DNA of 56,272 bases, from contig CAJAIK010000046.1 of the NCBI GenBank assembly GCA_903939765.1, positions 1 to 56,272 of the forward strand, written 5' to 3'. The stretch's first letter is position 1; every line of letters starts with the position of its first letter. The position numbers and the translations under genes were made by a program. This document shows positions 35,404-44,421 of the stretch, piece after piece. This stretch comes from an uncultured Chlorobiaceae bacterium. Its GTDB lineage: Bacteria > Bacteroidota > Chlorobiia > Chlorobiales > Chlorobiaceae. A model generated the notes under the pieces. That model saw nothing but the letters and a program-made list of their open reading frames with translations. It was not told where the DNA came from and made no database searches.

Positions 35404-35696
35404 TGGTTACATATATTGCTTTAAACTTGAGTGCCGGTGTTTTTGAAAAAGTGCATATTTTAAATATTTTTTTATTCAAAAAGAACGTAACAATTTCCTT
35501 TTAAATTATAAAAAAAGATAATATACCGGAAGGAAAATTTTGCGGTCTTTAAAAGTCTATTGAATGTGTTACCTCCATTTTTTGTACGCTCAATATATTC
35601 AATAAAATTTATTGTTAAAATTGATTATCCTAATTCAATTTACTTATCAATAATGAACGTGCTTCCGGCTTATACGGTTTTGTTAGAAAAGAAGTT
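35404..35696 (+). other. AT-rich intergenic region
   Basis: About 290 very AT-rich bases with no gene, no clear hairpin terminator and no repeat that I can see. It probably separates the PIG-L gene from a new transcript beginning with the WbqC-like gene. Confidence 0.4.
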
Positions 35697-36368
35697 ATGA
35701 TTATTACCATTCATCAGCCAAATTTATTCCCCTGGCTTGGTTTTTTTGATAAGATGCAACATGCAGATATATTTGTATTACTTGATACAGTTCCTTACAC
35801 CAAAGGAGGCTATCAAAATAGGACGCAAATTAAGGGGGCAAATGGGATTAAATGGATGACGATTCCGGTCGTAAGTAACGGGCGGTTGGGGCAGTCAACT
35901 CATGATGTTTTAATGATGCCGCACCAACACTGGCGTAAAAATCATCTTTTGACCTTAGAAAATTATTATAAAAAGTCACCTTATTTTGATTTGATAATGC
36001 CAAAAATATATGGTTTATATACTAATTCTACCGAAAACCTTACAGAGTTTGCTATGCCTGGAATAGAATGGATATCAGACACTCTTCAGATAGGTACACA
36101 GCTTATAAAATCCTCTGATTTGAAAGTTTCCGGGTCAGGATCAGAGCTGCTTTTGAATATTGTAAGAAGTTTGGGAGGTACTTCCTACCTTTCAGGTCCA
36201 AGTGGACGCAATTACTTAAATCTTAAGATATTCGATGCTGCTGGTATTAAAGTAGATTTCCACACCTTTTTGCCGTTTGAATACCCTCAAAAACATTTGC
36301 CTTTTGTCGGTGGCTTGAGTGTATTGGATTATTTATTCAATCAAGGGAATAAACCTTGGTGGTTTTAA
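35697..36368 (+). CDS. WbqC-like family protein
   Basis: 223 residues, close to the usual ~230 of the WbqC family. It begins with the hallmark 'ITIHQPNLFPWLGFFDKM' and has 'FVLLDTVPYTKGGYQNRTQI' and 'WMTIPV'. WbqC proteins occur in O-antigen and capsule loci; some are thought to transfer amino-acid or acyl groups, but biochemistry is scant. The gene is AT-rich. It is probably co-transcribed with the glycosyltransferase 34 bases downstream. Confidence 0.88.
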   Translation: MIITIHQPNLFPWLGFFDKMQHADIFVLLDTVPYTKGGYQNRTQIKGANGIKWMTIPVVSNGRLGQSTHDVLMMPHQHWRKNHLLTLENYYKKSPYFDLIMPKIYGLYTNSTENLTEFAMPGIEWISDTLQIGTQLIKSSDLKVSGSGSELLLNIVRSLGGTSYLSGPSGRNYLNLKIFDAAGIKVDFHTFLPFEYPQKHLPFVGGLSVLDYLFNQGNKPWWF

Positions 36369-36401
36369 TTTTGGCGTTAATATTCTTCATTCATTTAAAA
36401 C

Positions 36402-37646
36402 TTGCCAGAGACTAATCAATTGAAAAATGTTTGGATACTTAATCATTACGGTCAGGCTCCTGTTGATGCAGGCGGTACTCGGCACTTTCACTTGGCAGAA
36501 TACTTATTAGGCCATAGTTGGCAGGTAACGATAATCGCTGCAAGCTTTAATCATAATACTGGTTGCCAACGTTTGGCTTATCATGAGAGTTCACGCAATG
36601 AATATATTGAAGGTGTTCCTTTTCTATGGTTGCGTACTCCTGGTTATAAAGGAAATGGTGGTAAACGTATTCTTAATATGCTTGCCTATACATGGCAAGT
36701 CCTAAAAAAAACGGCGACTGAGAAATTACAACGCCCGGATGTTGTGGTCGGTTCAAGTGTTCATCCTTTTGCGGCAGTGGCTGCGTTCTTTTTATCTCGA
36801 CGATTTAATGTACCGTTTGTTTTCGAAGTCAGAGATCTGTGGCCTCAGACATTGGTTGATCTTGGCCGTCTGAAAGATAATTCTTTTATAACCTGGGCGT
36901 TGCGTAAGATGGAATCTTGGCTTTATTTGAATGCATCTCGCATAGTGGTACTTTTACCCTTTGCATGGCAATACATCGTTCCTTTAGGCGTTTCAAAAGA
37001 GCAAATAGTTTGGATTCCTAACGGTGTTGATCTCTCATTGTTTTCTTTACCTTCTTTTTCTGCTCGTCAACCAAATGACGTTTTTACTTTGATGTATTTA
37101 GGTTCGCATGCACAGGCTGATGGAATCGAAAACATGCTGCGGGCGATGAAAATAATTAAAGATCGAAATGATCAACTACAGATTAAACTACGACTTGTTG
37201 GGGATGGGCCGATGAAACTCAAATTGGTTGCTTTGGCTCAGGAGTTATGTCTTTCTAATGTTAGTTTCGAACAACCAGTAGCAAAAAATCAAATCCCTGC
37301 TATAGCTGTTCAGGCGGATGCATTTATAGTTGTTGTACTGAACTTTCCCAAGTTATATCGCTACGGTATAAGTATGAATAAACTGTATGACTATCTGGCA
37401 TCTGCACGACCGATTATTATTGTATCAAATGCTGCAAATAATCCAGTTGTGGATGCTGATGCTGGTATTTCAGTCACCACTGCAAATCCTGAAGACTTAG
37501 CGAATGCGATTGTAAAAATGGCAGAAATGTCAGTTGAAGAGCGCGAACAGATGGGGCGAAATGGTCGGCATTATGTTGAACAGAACCATAGTTTTGAGAT
37601 GCTTTCAGCCAAATTTGCCGCTGTGTTGGATGATGTTTGCCGTTGA
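36402..37646 (+). CDS. Glycosyltransferase, GT4 family (WbuB-like)
   Basis: 414 residues. 'HYGQAPVDAGGTRHFHLAEY' at the start and 'EVRDLWPQTLVDLG' near 145-158 are typical of the WbuB/WbpY-type GT4 group that transfers N-acetyl sugars such as FucNAc. 'WIPNGVDLSLFS' marks the hinge, and 'LYDYLASARPIIIVS' the donor site. The start is TTG 36402, with TTG 36420 as an alternative; no ATG is in frame nearby. It directly precedes the PglC-like initiating transferase. Confidence 0.9.
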   Translation: MPETNQLKNVWILNHYGQAPVDAGGTRHFHLAEYLLGHSWQVTIIAASFNHNTGCQRLAYHESSRNEYIEGVPFLWLRTPGYKGNGGKRILNMLAYTWQVLKKTATEKLQRPDVVVGSSVHPFAAVAAFFLSRRFNVPFVFEVRDLWPQTLVDLGRLKDNSFITWALRKMESWLYLNASRIVVLLPFAWQYIVPLGVSKEQIVWIPNGVDLSLFSLPSFSARQPNDVFTLMYLGSHAQADGIENMLRAMKIIKDRNDQLQIKLRLVGDGPMKLKLVALAQELCLSNVSFEQPVAKNQIPAIAVQADAFIVVVLNFPKLYRYGISMNKLYDYLASARPIIIVSNAANNPVVDADAGISVTTANPEDLANAIVKMAEMSVEEREQMGRNGRHYVEQNHSFEMLSAKFAAVLDDVCR

Positions 37647-37673
37647 GGAACTGAATAACAAGAGTCTTATTTT

Positions 37674-38285
37674 ATGGGGAAGCGTTTTTTCGATATAGTT
37701 CTAACCATTCCCGGTTTTCTTTTGATTTTACCACTGCTGCTGATTCTTGCTCTTTTGGTCAGAATATTTAATGGCAGCCCACTTTTGTTTTCTCAATTGC
37801 GTCCCGGTCAGAACACTAATCCGTTTCGCATATACAAGTTTCGGACGATGACTAATGCGAGAGATGCGGCTGGAAATCTTTTGCGTGACAATGAACGGCT
37901 TACATCATTAGGAAGATTTCTTCGTTCCACCAGTCTTGATGAATTTCCAGCCCTTTTGAATGTCCTCAAGGGTGATATGAGCCTTGTGGGCCCGCGTCCG
38001 CTTTTGATGGAGTATCTGCCGCGCTACTCTGCGGAGCAGAATCGACGTCATGAAGTGCGGCCCGGTATGACCGGATGGGCACAGGTGAACGGTCGCAATG
38101 CCATCAGTTGGGAGGAAAAATTCAAGCTGGATGTCTGGTATGTGGATAATTGGTCGATCTGGCTGGATATCAGGATACTTGCATGGACCGTGATCAATGT
38201 TGTGTTACGCAAAGGTATAAACCACAATGCAACGGAAACAATGCCGTTTTTTAATGGAGCAGGGTCTTTGGATGGTAAGGGTTAG
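37674..38285 (+). CDS. pglC: Initiating phosphoglycosyl transferase, PglC/WcaJ C-terminal type
   Basis: 203 residues. One re-entrant membrane helix (~8-30) is followed by the bacterial sugar transferase domain: '[10 protein letters not shown]', the catalytic Asp-Glu in '[26 protein letters not shown]', and '[15 protein letters not shown]'. The monotopic PglC form moves a sugar phosphate from its UDP carrier onto undecaprenyl phosphate, starting each repeat unit. It is 6 bases before a PglD-like gene, the same order as in bacillosamine loci. Confidence 0.92.
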   Translation: MGKRFFDIVLTIPGFLLILPLLLILALLVRIFNGSPLLFSQLRPGQNTNPFRIYKFRTMTNARDAAGNLLRDNERLTSLGRFLRSTSLDEFPALLNVLKGDMSLVGPRPLLMEYLPRYSAEQNRRHEVRPGMTGWAQVNGRNAISWEEKFKLDVWYVDNWSIWLDIRILAWTVINVVLRKGINHNATETMPFFNGAGSLDGKG

Positions 38286-38291
38286 TCAACG

Positions 38292-38927
38292 ATGAAGAAG
38301 AAACGACTCGCTATTGTTGGCGCAAGCGGTCACGGAAAGGTTGTTGCCGACGCTGCCTTAAAGGGCGGATGGGATGAGATCCTTTTTTTTGATGATGCAT
38401 GGCCAGAACTTACAGAAGTTGGGGTGTGGCAGGTTATTGGCAATACCCGACAGCTCCAGGAACAAGCAGTTTGTTTTGATGGAGCGGTCGTTGCAATTGG
38501 TAATAATATGATAAGGCTTGACAAGCAGTATGAGCTTGAACAAACAGGGATTCAACTTGTTACGATTATTCATCCTTCAGCGACAGTAAGCCCCTATTCA
38601 GTGATTGGCAAGGGAAGTGTGGTGTTTGCCGGTGCAGTCGTTAATGCTTTTGCAACAATTGGTATAGGTTGTATCATCAATACGGGCTCAACTATTGATC
38701 ATGATTGTCTGCTTGCGGATGGCGTTCATGTGAGCCCCGGAGCTCATTTAGGCGGGAATGTGCATATAGGAAAGGCTGCATGGGTTGGTATAGGATCTTC
38801 TGTGAAGCAGTTCATTCAGATTGGAGAAAATGTAGTTGTAGGGGCTGGTGCTGCAGTTGTCAATGATATTGAGTCAGGGTTGACCGTTATTGGTGTTCCT
38901 GCACGCGCAATGATGAAGAGATTATAG
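38292..38927 (+). CDS. pglD: PglD/NeuD-like sugar O/N-acyltransferase
   Basis: 211 residues. An N-terminal Rossmann-like piece ('LAIVGASGHGKVVADAA') is followed by hexapeptide repeats of a left-handed beta helix ('IGKGSVVFAGAVVNAFATIG', 'GVHVSPGAHLGGNVHIGKAA'), with the catalytic His in 'STIDHDCLLADGVH'. PglD acetylates the 4-amino group of UDP-4-amino-sugars using acetyl-CoA. Its neighbours PglC and, further on, a DegT aminotransferase support a role in a bacillosamine or 4-amido-sugar pathway. Confidence 0.88.
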   Translation: MKKKRLAIVGASGHGKVVADAALKGGWDEILFFDDAWPELTEVGVWQVIGNTRQLQEQAVCFDGAVVAIGNNMIRLDKQYELEQTGIQLVTIIHPSATVSPYSVIGKGSVVFAGAVVNAFATIGIGCIINTGSTIDHDCLLADGVHVSPGAHLGGNVHIGKAAWVGIGSSVKQFIQIGENVVVGAGAAVVNDIESGLTVIGVPARAMMKRL

Positions 38928-38955
38928 TTGGGCTTTTGTCGCAAGAAAGGAACGA

Positions 38956-39231
38956 ATGTGCCTACTTTTAATGAGTGAGAAATTGATTATGAAAGAAAAA
39001 ATTATCAACATAATCATTGAAATTGCGTCAGAATCAGGCTGGGACATTCTCACCAACCTCAATGACGATACGGTTTTGCTTGAGAGCGGGCTGGATTCAT
39101 TAGGTTTTGCTACTCTCGTGGCTCGTTTAGAAGAGGAACTGCTGTATGACCCATTTTCCATGATGGATGAGCCTGTTTATCCGAGAACGTTGGGAGAATT
39201 TGTCAAGATTTATGAACAATATGCGTCATGA
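38956..39231 (+). CDS. Acyl carrier protein
   Basis: 91 residues. The phosphopantetheine attachment serine is Ser48 in 'LLESGLDSLGFATLV'. The protein is acidic and helical like other ACPs, distinct from the housekeeping AcpP. An AAGG lies 5 bases before ATG 38956; ATG 38971 and 38989 are alternatives. The last four bases overlap the ligase start (ATGA), so the carrier and its likely loading enzyme are coupled. Confidence 0.88.
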   Translation: MCLLLMSEKLIMKEKIINIIIEIASESGWDILTNLNDDTVLLESGLDSLGFATLVARLEEELLYDPFSMMDEPVYPRTLGEFVKIYEQYAS

Positions 39232-40553
39232 ATGGTGAGACGTTAGGAGATATTGTACGGAGTTTTTCTGGTGATCATAATGTTTTAGTAACTCAGTCAG
39301 CAATACTCTCTGTTGATCACCTGCAGAAACAAGCCGAAGATCTTTACAGAAGATCGTCGGTTACATCGAGGAGCCGGATCGCTCTTTGTGGTTTATCTCC
39401 TTCTGATTTTATCACATCTCTTGTGGCATTTGATGGCAGGGTTGATGCGATGCTTTTTCTCCCAGCATCTCTGGATGATATATCAAAAGAGCGGCTTGCT
39501 GCTTCTGCCGGTTGCACCCATTATATCGATACTGAAAACATCGTCGAAGTTTCAAGAGGGCTCGAAGAGTGCCGTTCTTCAGAAGCAGACGCAACGCAAT
39601 GGTTACTCCCTACATCAGGAACAACTGGCAGACCGAAGTTGATCGGGCATACTTTGGCCTCATTATCCTGCTCTGTTAAAAGAGATACTGAAAAAGGGCG
39701 CTGTTTTGTATGGGGATTACTGTATGACCCAAGCTGTTTTGCCGGTATTCAGGTTGTTCTTCAAGCTTTGTACTCAGGATCGCTCTTGCATGTTTCGGAG
39801 TCGGTTGATTTTGAATCGCAAATAGAGGGGTTCGTGCAGAATCACGTTAACGCTTTGTCGGCAACGCCCTCACTGTGGCGAAAATTGTTAATGGATGGCA
39901 GAATTAAGGCCTGCCGATTACGACAGATTACTCTTGGCGGGGAAATTGCTGATCAACATATTCTGGATGGTTTAAAACGCCATTTCAATGGGGCAAGGAT
40001 TGTTCATATATACGCATCGACCGAAGCAGGAACGGCATTCTCAGTTCATGATGGCCGAGCTGGATTTCCGGCGATCTGGATTCAAAACAAAAGCGGACCG
40101 CTTCCATTGAGTATTCGTGGTGATGGGCACTTGCTGGTCAAACCCCCCATACTTTCTGATGGTCTTGAAATAGTGCAAAGGCTTGATTCCGATGGCTATT
40201 TGGACACGGAGGATATGGTGCGGGTCGAGGGTGATCGGGTTATTTTTCTTGGTCGTGCTTCAGGCGCAATAAATGTCGGCGGCAACAAGGTTGCTCCTGA
40301 ATACATTGAGAGCCATATTCGTGCAGTGAATGGAGTCGTTGATGTTCGTGTTTTTGGAAAGAAGAGCAGCATGATCGGGCAGATTGTTGCGGCCGAAATT
40401 GTGCCTCATCCAGGGTTGGAGGTGAAACGGTTACGGGGCGAAATTCTTCACTATTGCCGAGTAAACATGGAGAGCTGGCAAACTCCTGGCATCGTCTCTT
40501 TCGTACATGAGCTCAAGGAAAATTCAGCAGGAAAACGTGAACGGTTGACTTGA
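39228..40553 (+). CDS. AMP-dependent acyl ligase (acyl-ACP synthetase-like)
   Basis: 441 residues of the ANL superfamily. The P-loop is 'TSGTTGRPK' (129-137), the adenine region 'IYASTEAG', the hinge Asp region 'YLDTEDMVRVEGDRVIFLGR', and the C-terminal lysine motif 'NSAGKRERL'. It is shorter than typical ligases, with a reduced N-terminal part. It lies between an ACP and a ketoreductase, so I infer that it loads an acyl group onto that ACP. Start ATG 39228 overlaps the ACP stop. Confidence 0.87.
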   Translation: MNGETLGDIVRSFSGDHNVLVTQSAILSVDHLQKQAEDLYRRSSVTSRSRIALCGLSPSDFITSLVAFDGRVDAMLFLPASLDDISKERLAASAGCTHYIDTENIVEVSRGLEECRSSEADATQWLLPTSGTTGRPKLIGHTLASLSCSVKRDTEKGRCFVWGLLYDPSCFAGIQVVLQALYSGSLLHVSESVDFESQIEGFVQNHVNALSATPSLWRKLLMDGRIKACRLRQITLGGEIADQHILDGLKRHFNGARIVHIYASTEAGTAFSVHDGRAGFPAIWIQNKSGPLPLSIRGDGHLLVKPPILSDGLEIVQRLDSDGYLDTEDMVRVEGDRVIFLGRASGAINVGGNKVAPEYIESHIRAVNGVVDVRVFGKKSSMIGQIVAAEIVPHPGLEVKRLRGEILHYCRVNMESWQTPGIVSFVHELKENSAGKRERLT

Positions 40554-41275
40554 TGAAAATAGTTCTTGTAACGGGCGCAACGCGTGGCTTAGGGCTTGCA
40601 GTTGCTCGTCAATGTATTTCGGACGGGTATAAAGTCGTTGCTGTTGGCCGCACCATGACAGAGGAACTGACCTTTTTAATGCAGCAATATCCTGACCATA
40701 TCGTTTTCGAGCGATATGATTTCTCCGATACGGCAGGCATTCATTCGTTAGCTGTTCAGATCACGAAAAAATATGGGCGCCCATGGGGTTTGGTGAACAA
40801 TGCGGCTATTGGCCGTGATGGCGTGCTTGCTACGTTGCACGAACGGGATATTGCTGAATTGATAAAAATAAATATAGAAGCGCCTGTTTTACTTACCAAG
40901 TACATTTTGCGTTCCATGCTCATGAACAGAGGCGGCAGGATCATCAACGTCTCTTCTATTATCGCATCGACAGGATTCAATGGGCTGTCGGTTTATGGCG
41001 CTACAAAAGCTGCCTTGGCTGGGTTCACGAAATCACTGGCTCGAGAGGTTGGTAAAGCTGGCATTACTGTAAATACCTTGGCCCCTGGTTATATGGAAAC
41101 TGAGATGACATCAGCGCTTCAGGGAGATAAGCTCGAATCTATCAAGCGCCGCTCTCCTTTAGGGCATTTAGCTACAGTTGAGGACGCGGCTTATGCAGTA
41201 AGTTATCTTTTAAGTGAAAAATCTTTCAGTGTAACAGGAACAACCATTACCGTTGATGCAGGAAGTTCCTGCTGA
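40553..41275 (+). CDS. SDR-family 3-oxoacyl-ACP reductase-like protein
   Basis: 240 residues from ATG 40553, which shares one base with the ligase stop (TGATG). The NADP-binding 'VTGATRGLGLAVAR', 'LVNNAAIGRDG' and the catalytic set Ser-Tyr-Lys in 'INVSSIIAS' and 'SVYGATKAAL' match FabG-type reductases. The C-terminal 'ITVDAGSS' is also typical. Next to an ACP and an acyl ligase it may reduce a 3-ketoacyl-ACP to a 3-hydroxyacyl-ACP; a sugar substrate is the alternative. Confidence 0.88.
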   Translation: MKIVLVTGATRGLGLAVARQCISDGYKVVAVGRTMTEELTFLMQQYPDHIVFERYDFSDTAGIHSLAVQITKKYGRPWGLVNNAAIGRDGVLATLHERDIAELIKINIEAPVLLTKYILRSMLMNRGGRIINVSSIIASTGFNGLSVYGATKAALAGFTKSLAREVGKAGITVNTLAPGYMETEMTSALQGDKLESIKRRSPLGHLATVEDAAYAVSYLLSEKSFSVTGTTITVDAGSSC

Positions 41276-41282
41276 AAATTAT

Positions 41283-41918
41283 ATGCCTGATCAGATACAA
41301 CACGCGGCAAACCCATTTTATAAAGGCTATTTCAAGAGTGAAGAACTTCTTGGAATGGGCTTTAAATCTGTTGGTGAAAATGTAAAAATTGCCAAAAACT
41401 GTACTCTTGTTGGGCTTGACAAGATTTCGTTAGGAAATAATATTCAAATTGATGAGAACGTTTTTATCGCAGCAAATTCAGGGCCTCTGAGTATAGGGGA
41501 TTATGTCCATATTGGAGGAGGATGCCATTTGAATTGCGCAGGAGGAATAACGCTCTCTGATTTTAGCGGTTTGTCACAAGGTGTTCGAATTTATTCTGTT
41601 ACGGATGATTATACCGGCTTTTCATTAACAAATGCTACCGTTCCGAAAAAGTTTAAAAATGTTAAAATAGCATCGGTTTTTTTAGGAAAGCATGTTCTCA
41701 TTGGATCAGGTTGTGTGATTTTACCGGGAGTTCAAATTGGTATTGGTTCATCGGTTGGAGCTCTGTCCCTTGTCAATATTTCACTGAAAGAGTGGGGGGT
41801 ATATATTGGCGTTCCTGCAAAACGAATCAAGGCTCGATCCCAAAAATTATTGGAATTGGAACAGACGCTTTTACTGGAAGCGAAGATGTCAAAAGAGTAC
41901 TCATTAACAACTCTTTGA
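41283..41918 (+). CDS. Left-handed beta-helix acyltransferase
   Basis: 211 residues from ATG 41283 (ATG 41256 would overlap the reductase). Hexapeptide repeats are seen in 'IGDYVHIGGGCHLNCAGGIT' and 'LGKHVLIGSGCVILPGVQIG', ending 'WGVYIGVPAKRIKAR', which is usual for WbbJ/Lac-type sugar acyltransferases. As the last gene of the ACP-ligase-reductase set it is the natural candidate to move the acyl group from ACP to a sugar. That use is inference; acetyl-CoA could also be the donor. Confidence 0.85.
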   Translation: MPDQIQHAANPFYKGYFKSEELLGMGFKSVGENVKIAKNCTLVGLDKISLGNNIQIDENVFIAANSGPLSIGDYVHIGGGCHLNCAGGITLSDFSGLSQGVRIYSVTDDYTGFSLTNATVPKKFKNVKIASVFLGKHVLIGSGCVILPGVQIGIGSSVGALSLVNISLKEWGVYIGVPAKRIKARSQKLLELEQTLLLEAKMSKEYSLTTL

Positions 41919-42136
41919 GCTACCCTGTTGCCCGCAGTCAGGGTTTCAAGTATTCTCACGCCTTTCACCTGCGGCAGCAAATAGCTGTCGGAACGGAGAA
42001 CACGGCTTGTGACCACAACCCCCACAGTAGTTTGCACCCTTCTTCTTTACGTTGATTTCGAGGGTGGCTACCGCTCATCTTATTCACGACTTATCTCTAC
42101 AGCGCACTCCTGCGAAGAACTGTAAAAAAAACCGAT
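41919..42136. other. Unexplained GC-richer intergenic segment
   Basis: About 218 bases between the acyltransferase and the aminotransferase. By eye it is richer in G+C than the AT-rich genes beside it and does not read as either neighbour's pathway relic. Both strands have short open frames (41711-42055 plus, 41732-42037 minus) without recognised motifs. A decayed mobile or repeated sequence is possible. Confidence 0.3.
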
Positions 42137-43375
42137 ATGCTTAATACTTCGTTTCCCCCTTGGCCATCCTACACTCAGGAAGAAGTTGATGCTGTATCCA
42201 GAGTTCTTTTTTCAAACAAGGTCAATTACTGGACCGGGCAGGAGTGCCGGGAATTTGAACATGAGTTTGCTGCGTGGGCAGGGTGCCGCCATGCCATAGC
42301 ACTGGCGAACGGAACAGTCGCGCTTGAGTTGGCGCTGGAGGCTCTTGGGATCGGGCCTGATGATGAGGTCATTGTTCCGAGCTATACCTTTCTTGCCTCT
42401 GCCAGTGCTGTGGTAATGCGGGGTGCCGTTCCGGTGATAGCTGATGTGGACGCTGATTCCATGACTCTGACGGCGGATACTATTGCTGCAAAGATGACTT
42501 TAAGAACGAAAGGGATTATTGCGGTTCACCTGGTTGGCTATCCGTGCGACATGGATCCGATTATGGAGCTGGCAGAGCGGCATAATCTCAAGGTTGTTGA
42601 GGATTGTGCGCAGGCTCATGGTGCAAGGTATAAAGGCCGGTCGGTGGGCACGATCGGGCATATTGGTGCCTGGAGTTTTTGCCAGGACAAAATTATGACG
42701 ACGGGCGGAGAGGGTGGGATGGTAACCACCAATGATTCGGCCCTGTGGTCGAGAATGTGGTCGTATAAAGATCATGGCAAATGCTGGGAAGCGGTTTATG
42801 AGCGCGAGCATCAGCCAGGGTTTCACTGGCTTCATGAGTCGTTTGGTACAAACTGGAGGATGACCGAGTTGCAAGGGGTAATAGGCCGTTTACAGTTGCA
42901 GCAGATGAAGAAGTGGACGGCAAAGCGACGGGCGAACGCTGCCGCCATCTGGAAGGCTGCACGCTTTATCCCGGGATTACGGGTTCCGATTCTTGCTGAT
43001 TGGGCGGAACATGCGGCGTATAAATGTTATGTTTTTGTAGAGCCGACGGTGTTGCGAGAAGGTTGGAACCGGGACATGATTATGAATGCCATTAATGGCC
43101 GGGGAGTTCCCTGCTGTAGCGGAATTTGCCCGGAGATTTACCTCGAAAAGGCATTTGAAAATACCGGATGGCGACCTGCAGAACGGTTTCCGGTAGCGAA
43201 AAAGCTTGGCGAGACGGCCTTGATGTTTCTTGTTCATCCTACACTTGAGAAAGCGCACATCGATAAAACCTGCAAGGTGCTGCATGAGGTGATGAAAGAA
43301 GCGGCAGCCAAGCTGAAGAAACCACGTTATTCAAGAATAAATATTTTAAGCGCTCCACATGAATTTGTTCGGTAA
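42137..43375 (+). CDS. DegT/DnrJ/EryC1 sugar aminotransferase
   Basis: 412 residues. The PLP lysine is Lys185 in 'AWSFCQDKIMTTGGEGGMV', with 'ANGTVALELALEAL' and 'VVEDCAQAHGARYKG' upstream. These enzymes add an amino group from glutamate to a keto sugar nucleotide. It is intact, unlike the two DegT relics at 16388 and 34460. With PglF-, PglC- and PglD-like proteins in the locus it is a good candidate for the PglE-type step, although its C-terminus differs from the WbpE type. Confidence 0.9.
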   Translation: MLNTSFPPWPSYTQEEVDAVSRVLFSNKVNYWTGQECREFEHEFAAWAGCRHAIALANGTVALELALEALGIGPDDEVIVPSYTFLASASAVVMRGAVPVIADVDADSMTLTADTIAAKMTLRTKGIIAVHLVGYPCDMDPIMELAERHNLKVVEDCAQAHGARYKGRSVGTIGHIGAWSFCQDKIMTTGGEGGMVTTNDSALWSRMWSYKDHGKCWEAVYEREHQPGFHWLHESFGTNWRMTELQGVIGRLQLQQMKKWTAKRRANAAAIWKAARFIPGLRVPILADWAEHAAYKCYVFVEPTVLREGWNRDMIMNAINGRGVPCCSGICPEIYLEKAFENTGWRPAERFPVAKKLGETALMFLVHPTLEKAHIDKTCKVLHEVMKEAAAKLKKPRYSRINILSAPHEFVR

Positions 43376-43493
43376 TGAAAATGCCGGACAGGAAACGGAT
43401 AGCCAGAAAAATACTGACTTGTTTAGGCAAGAGTTACCCGTTGACTTGTTGTTGAACACTTAAAGATTTCTAAAAGCTATTTTTTGATGATTT

Positions 43494-44417
43494 ATGCGAA
43501 AACCGCTTAGCTACTGGCAACGTCATGTATATAGTATTATCCAATATGGAACATATCGTAAATATAAAAACTTCATCAAGTCATATTATTTTTATTTGAA
43601 GGGTCAGACAAAAATATCTTCTTTGCCCTCATTTCTCAAGATTGAAATATCTCGTTATTGTGACGTTAATTGTAAGTTCTGTTTCGCGGATAAAACAGAT
43701 ATTATGTATTCACAGCACGATTATAAAAAACTGATTAATCAATTCAAAGACTCTGTTTTTTTAGTTTCTTTATATGATATTGGAGAGCCCTTACATCATC
43801 CTGATGTGGTTGAATGTATTCGATATGCTCATGAAAAAAAGATTGGGACAGTTGTTTCGACTTCATTATCAATGAAAAAAAATGATGTGTTTTGGGGCGA
43901 TTTGGTAACGTCAGGGCTTGACCTTTTGATTGTGGCTATTGATGGGATTACACAAAAAACATATAATGAATATCGGCAGAATGGTAACTATGATCTTGTT
44001 ATTTCAAATTTGAAGAAGATTAATGAACTTAAAAAATTCTATAAATCAAAAATATTTGTAGAATGGCAGATGATTGATTTTGAGTGGAATCGTTCAGAGC
44101 AAAAAATTGCAGAGAAAATGGCATACAATTATGGTTGTAATCGTTTTCGGATAATTTCAGAAGCCACACAAGATCGAATAAGCTGGGACGGTGAGAATAG
44201 AACAAGAAAAAAAAATTGTTTGCTTCCTTATATCCTGTTTTTTGTTACAGCCAGAAATGATGTCCGATTATGTTATAAAATATATCATCATGATATGCAT
44301 ATAGGAAATCTTTCAAATAATTCTTTTTCTGAAATATGGAATGGGCCTGAAATCTCTCGTGTGCGTGATCCTGAGCAAATAATTCATAGAATCGGATGCA
44401 ATAAATGTCGAGAATAG
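43494..44417 (+). CDS. Radical SAM protein with C-terminal cysteine (SPASM-like) region
   Basis: 307 residues. The 4Fe-4S/SAM motif is Cys56-Cys60-Cys63 in 'SRYCDVNCKFC'. 'SLYDIGEPLHHPDVVECIRY' follows as the usual GEP strand. The C-terminus has further cysteines, ending 'GCNKCRE', with 'FSEIWNGPEISRVR' as in SPASM domains. It could modify a sugar or peptide by radical chemistry. The gene is very AT-rich, 118 bases after the aminotransferase, and its stop is 4 bases from the convergent EpsI gene. Confidence 0.88.
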   Translation: MRKPLSYWQRHVYSIIQYGTYRKYKNFIKSYYFYLKGQTKISSLPSFLKIEISRYCDVNCKFCFADKTDIMYSQHDYKKLINQFKDSVFLVSLYDIGEPLHHPDVVECIRYAHEKKIGTVVSTSLSMKKNDVFWGDLVTSGLDLLIVAIDGITQKTYNEYRQNGNYDLVISNLKKINELKKFYKSKIFVEWQMIDFEWNRSEQKIAEKMAYNYGCNRFRIISEATQDRISWDGENRTRKKNCLLPYILFFVTARNDVRLCYKIYHHDMHIGNLSNNSFSEIWNGPEISRVRDPEQIIHRIGCNKCRE

Positions 44418-44421
44418 TTGG

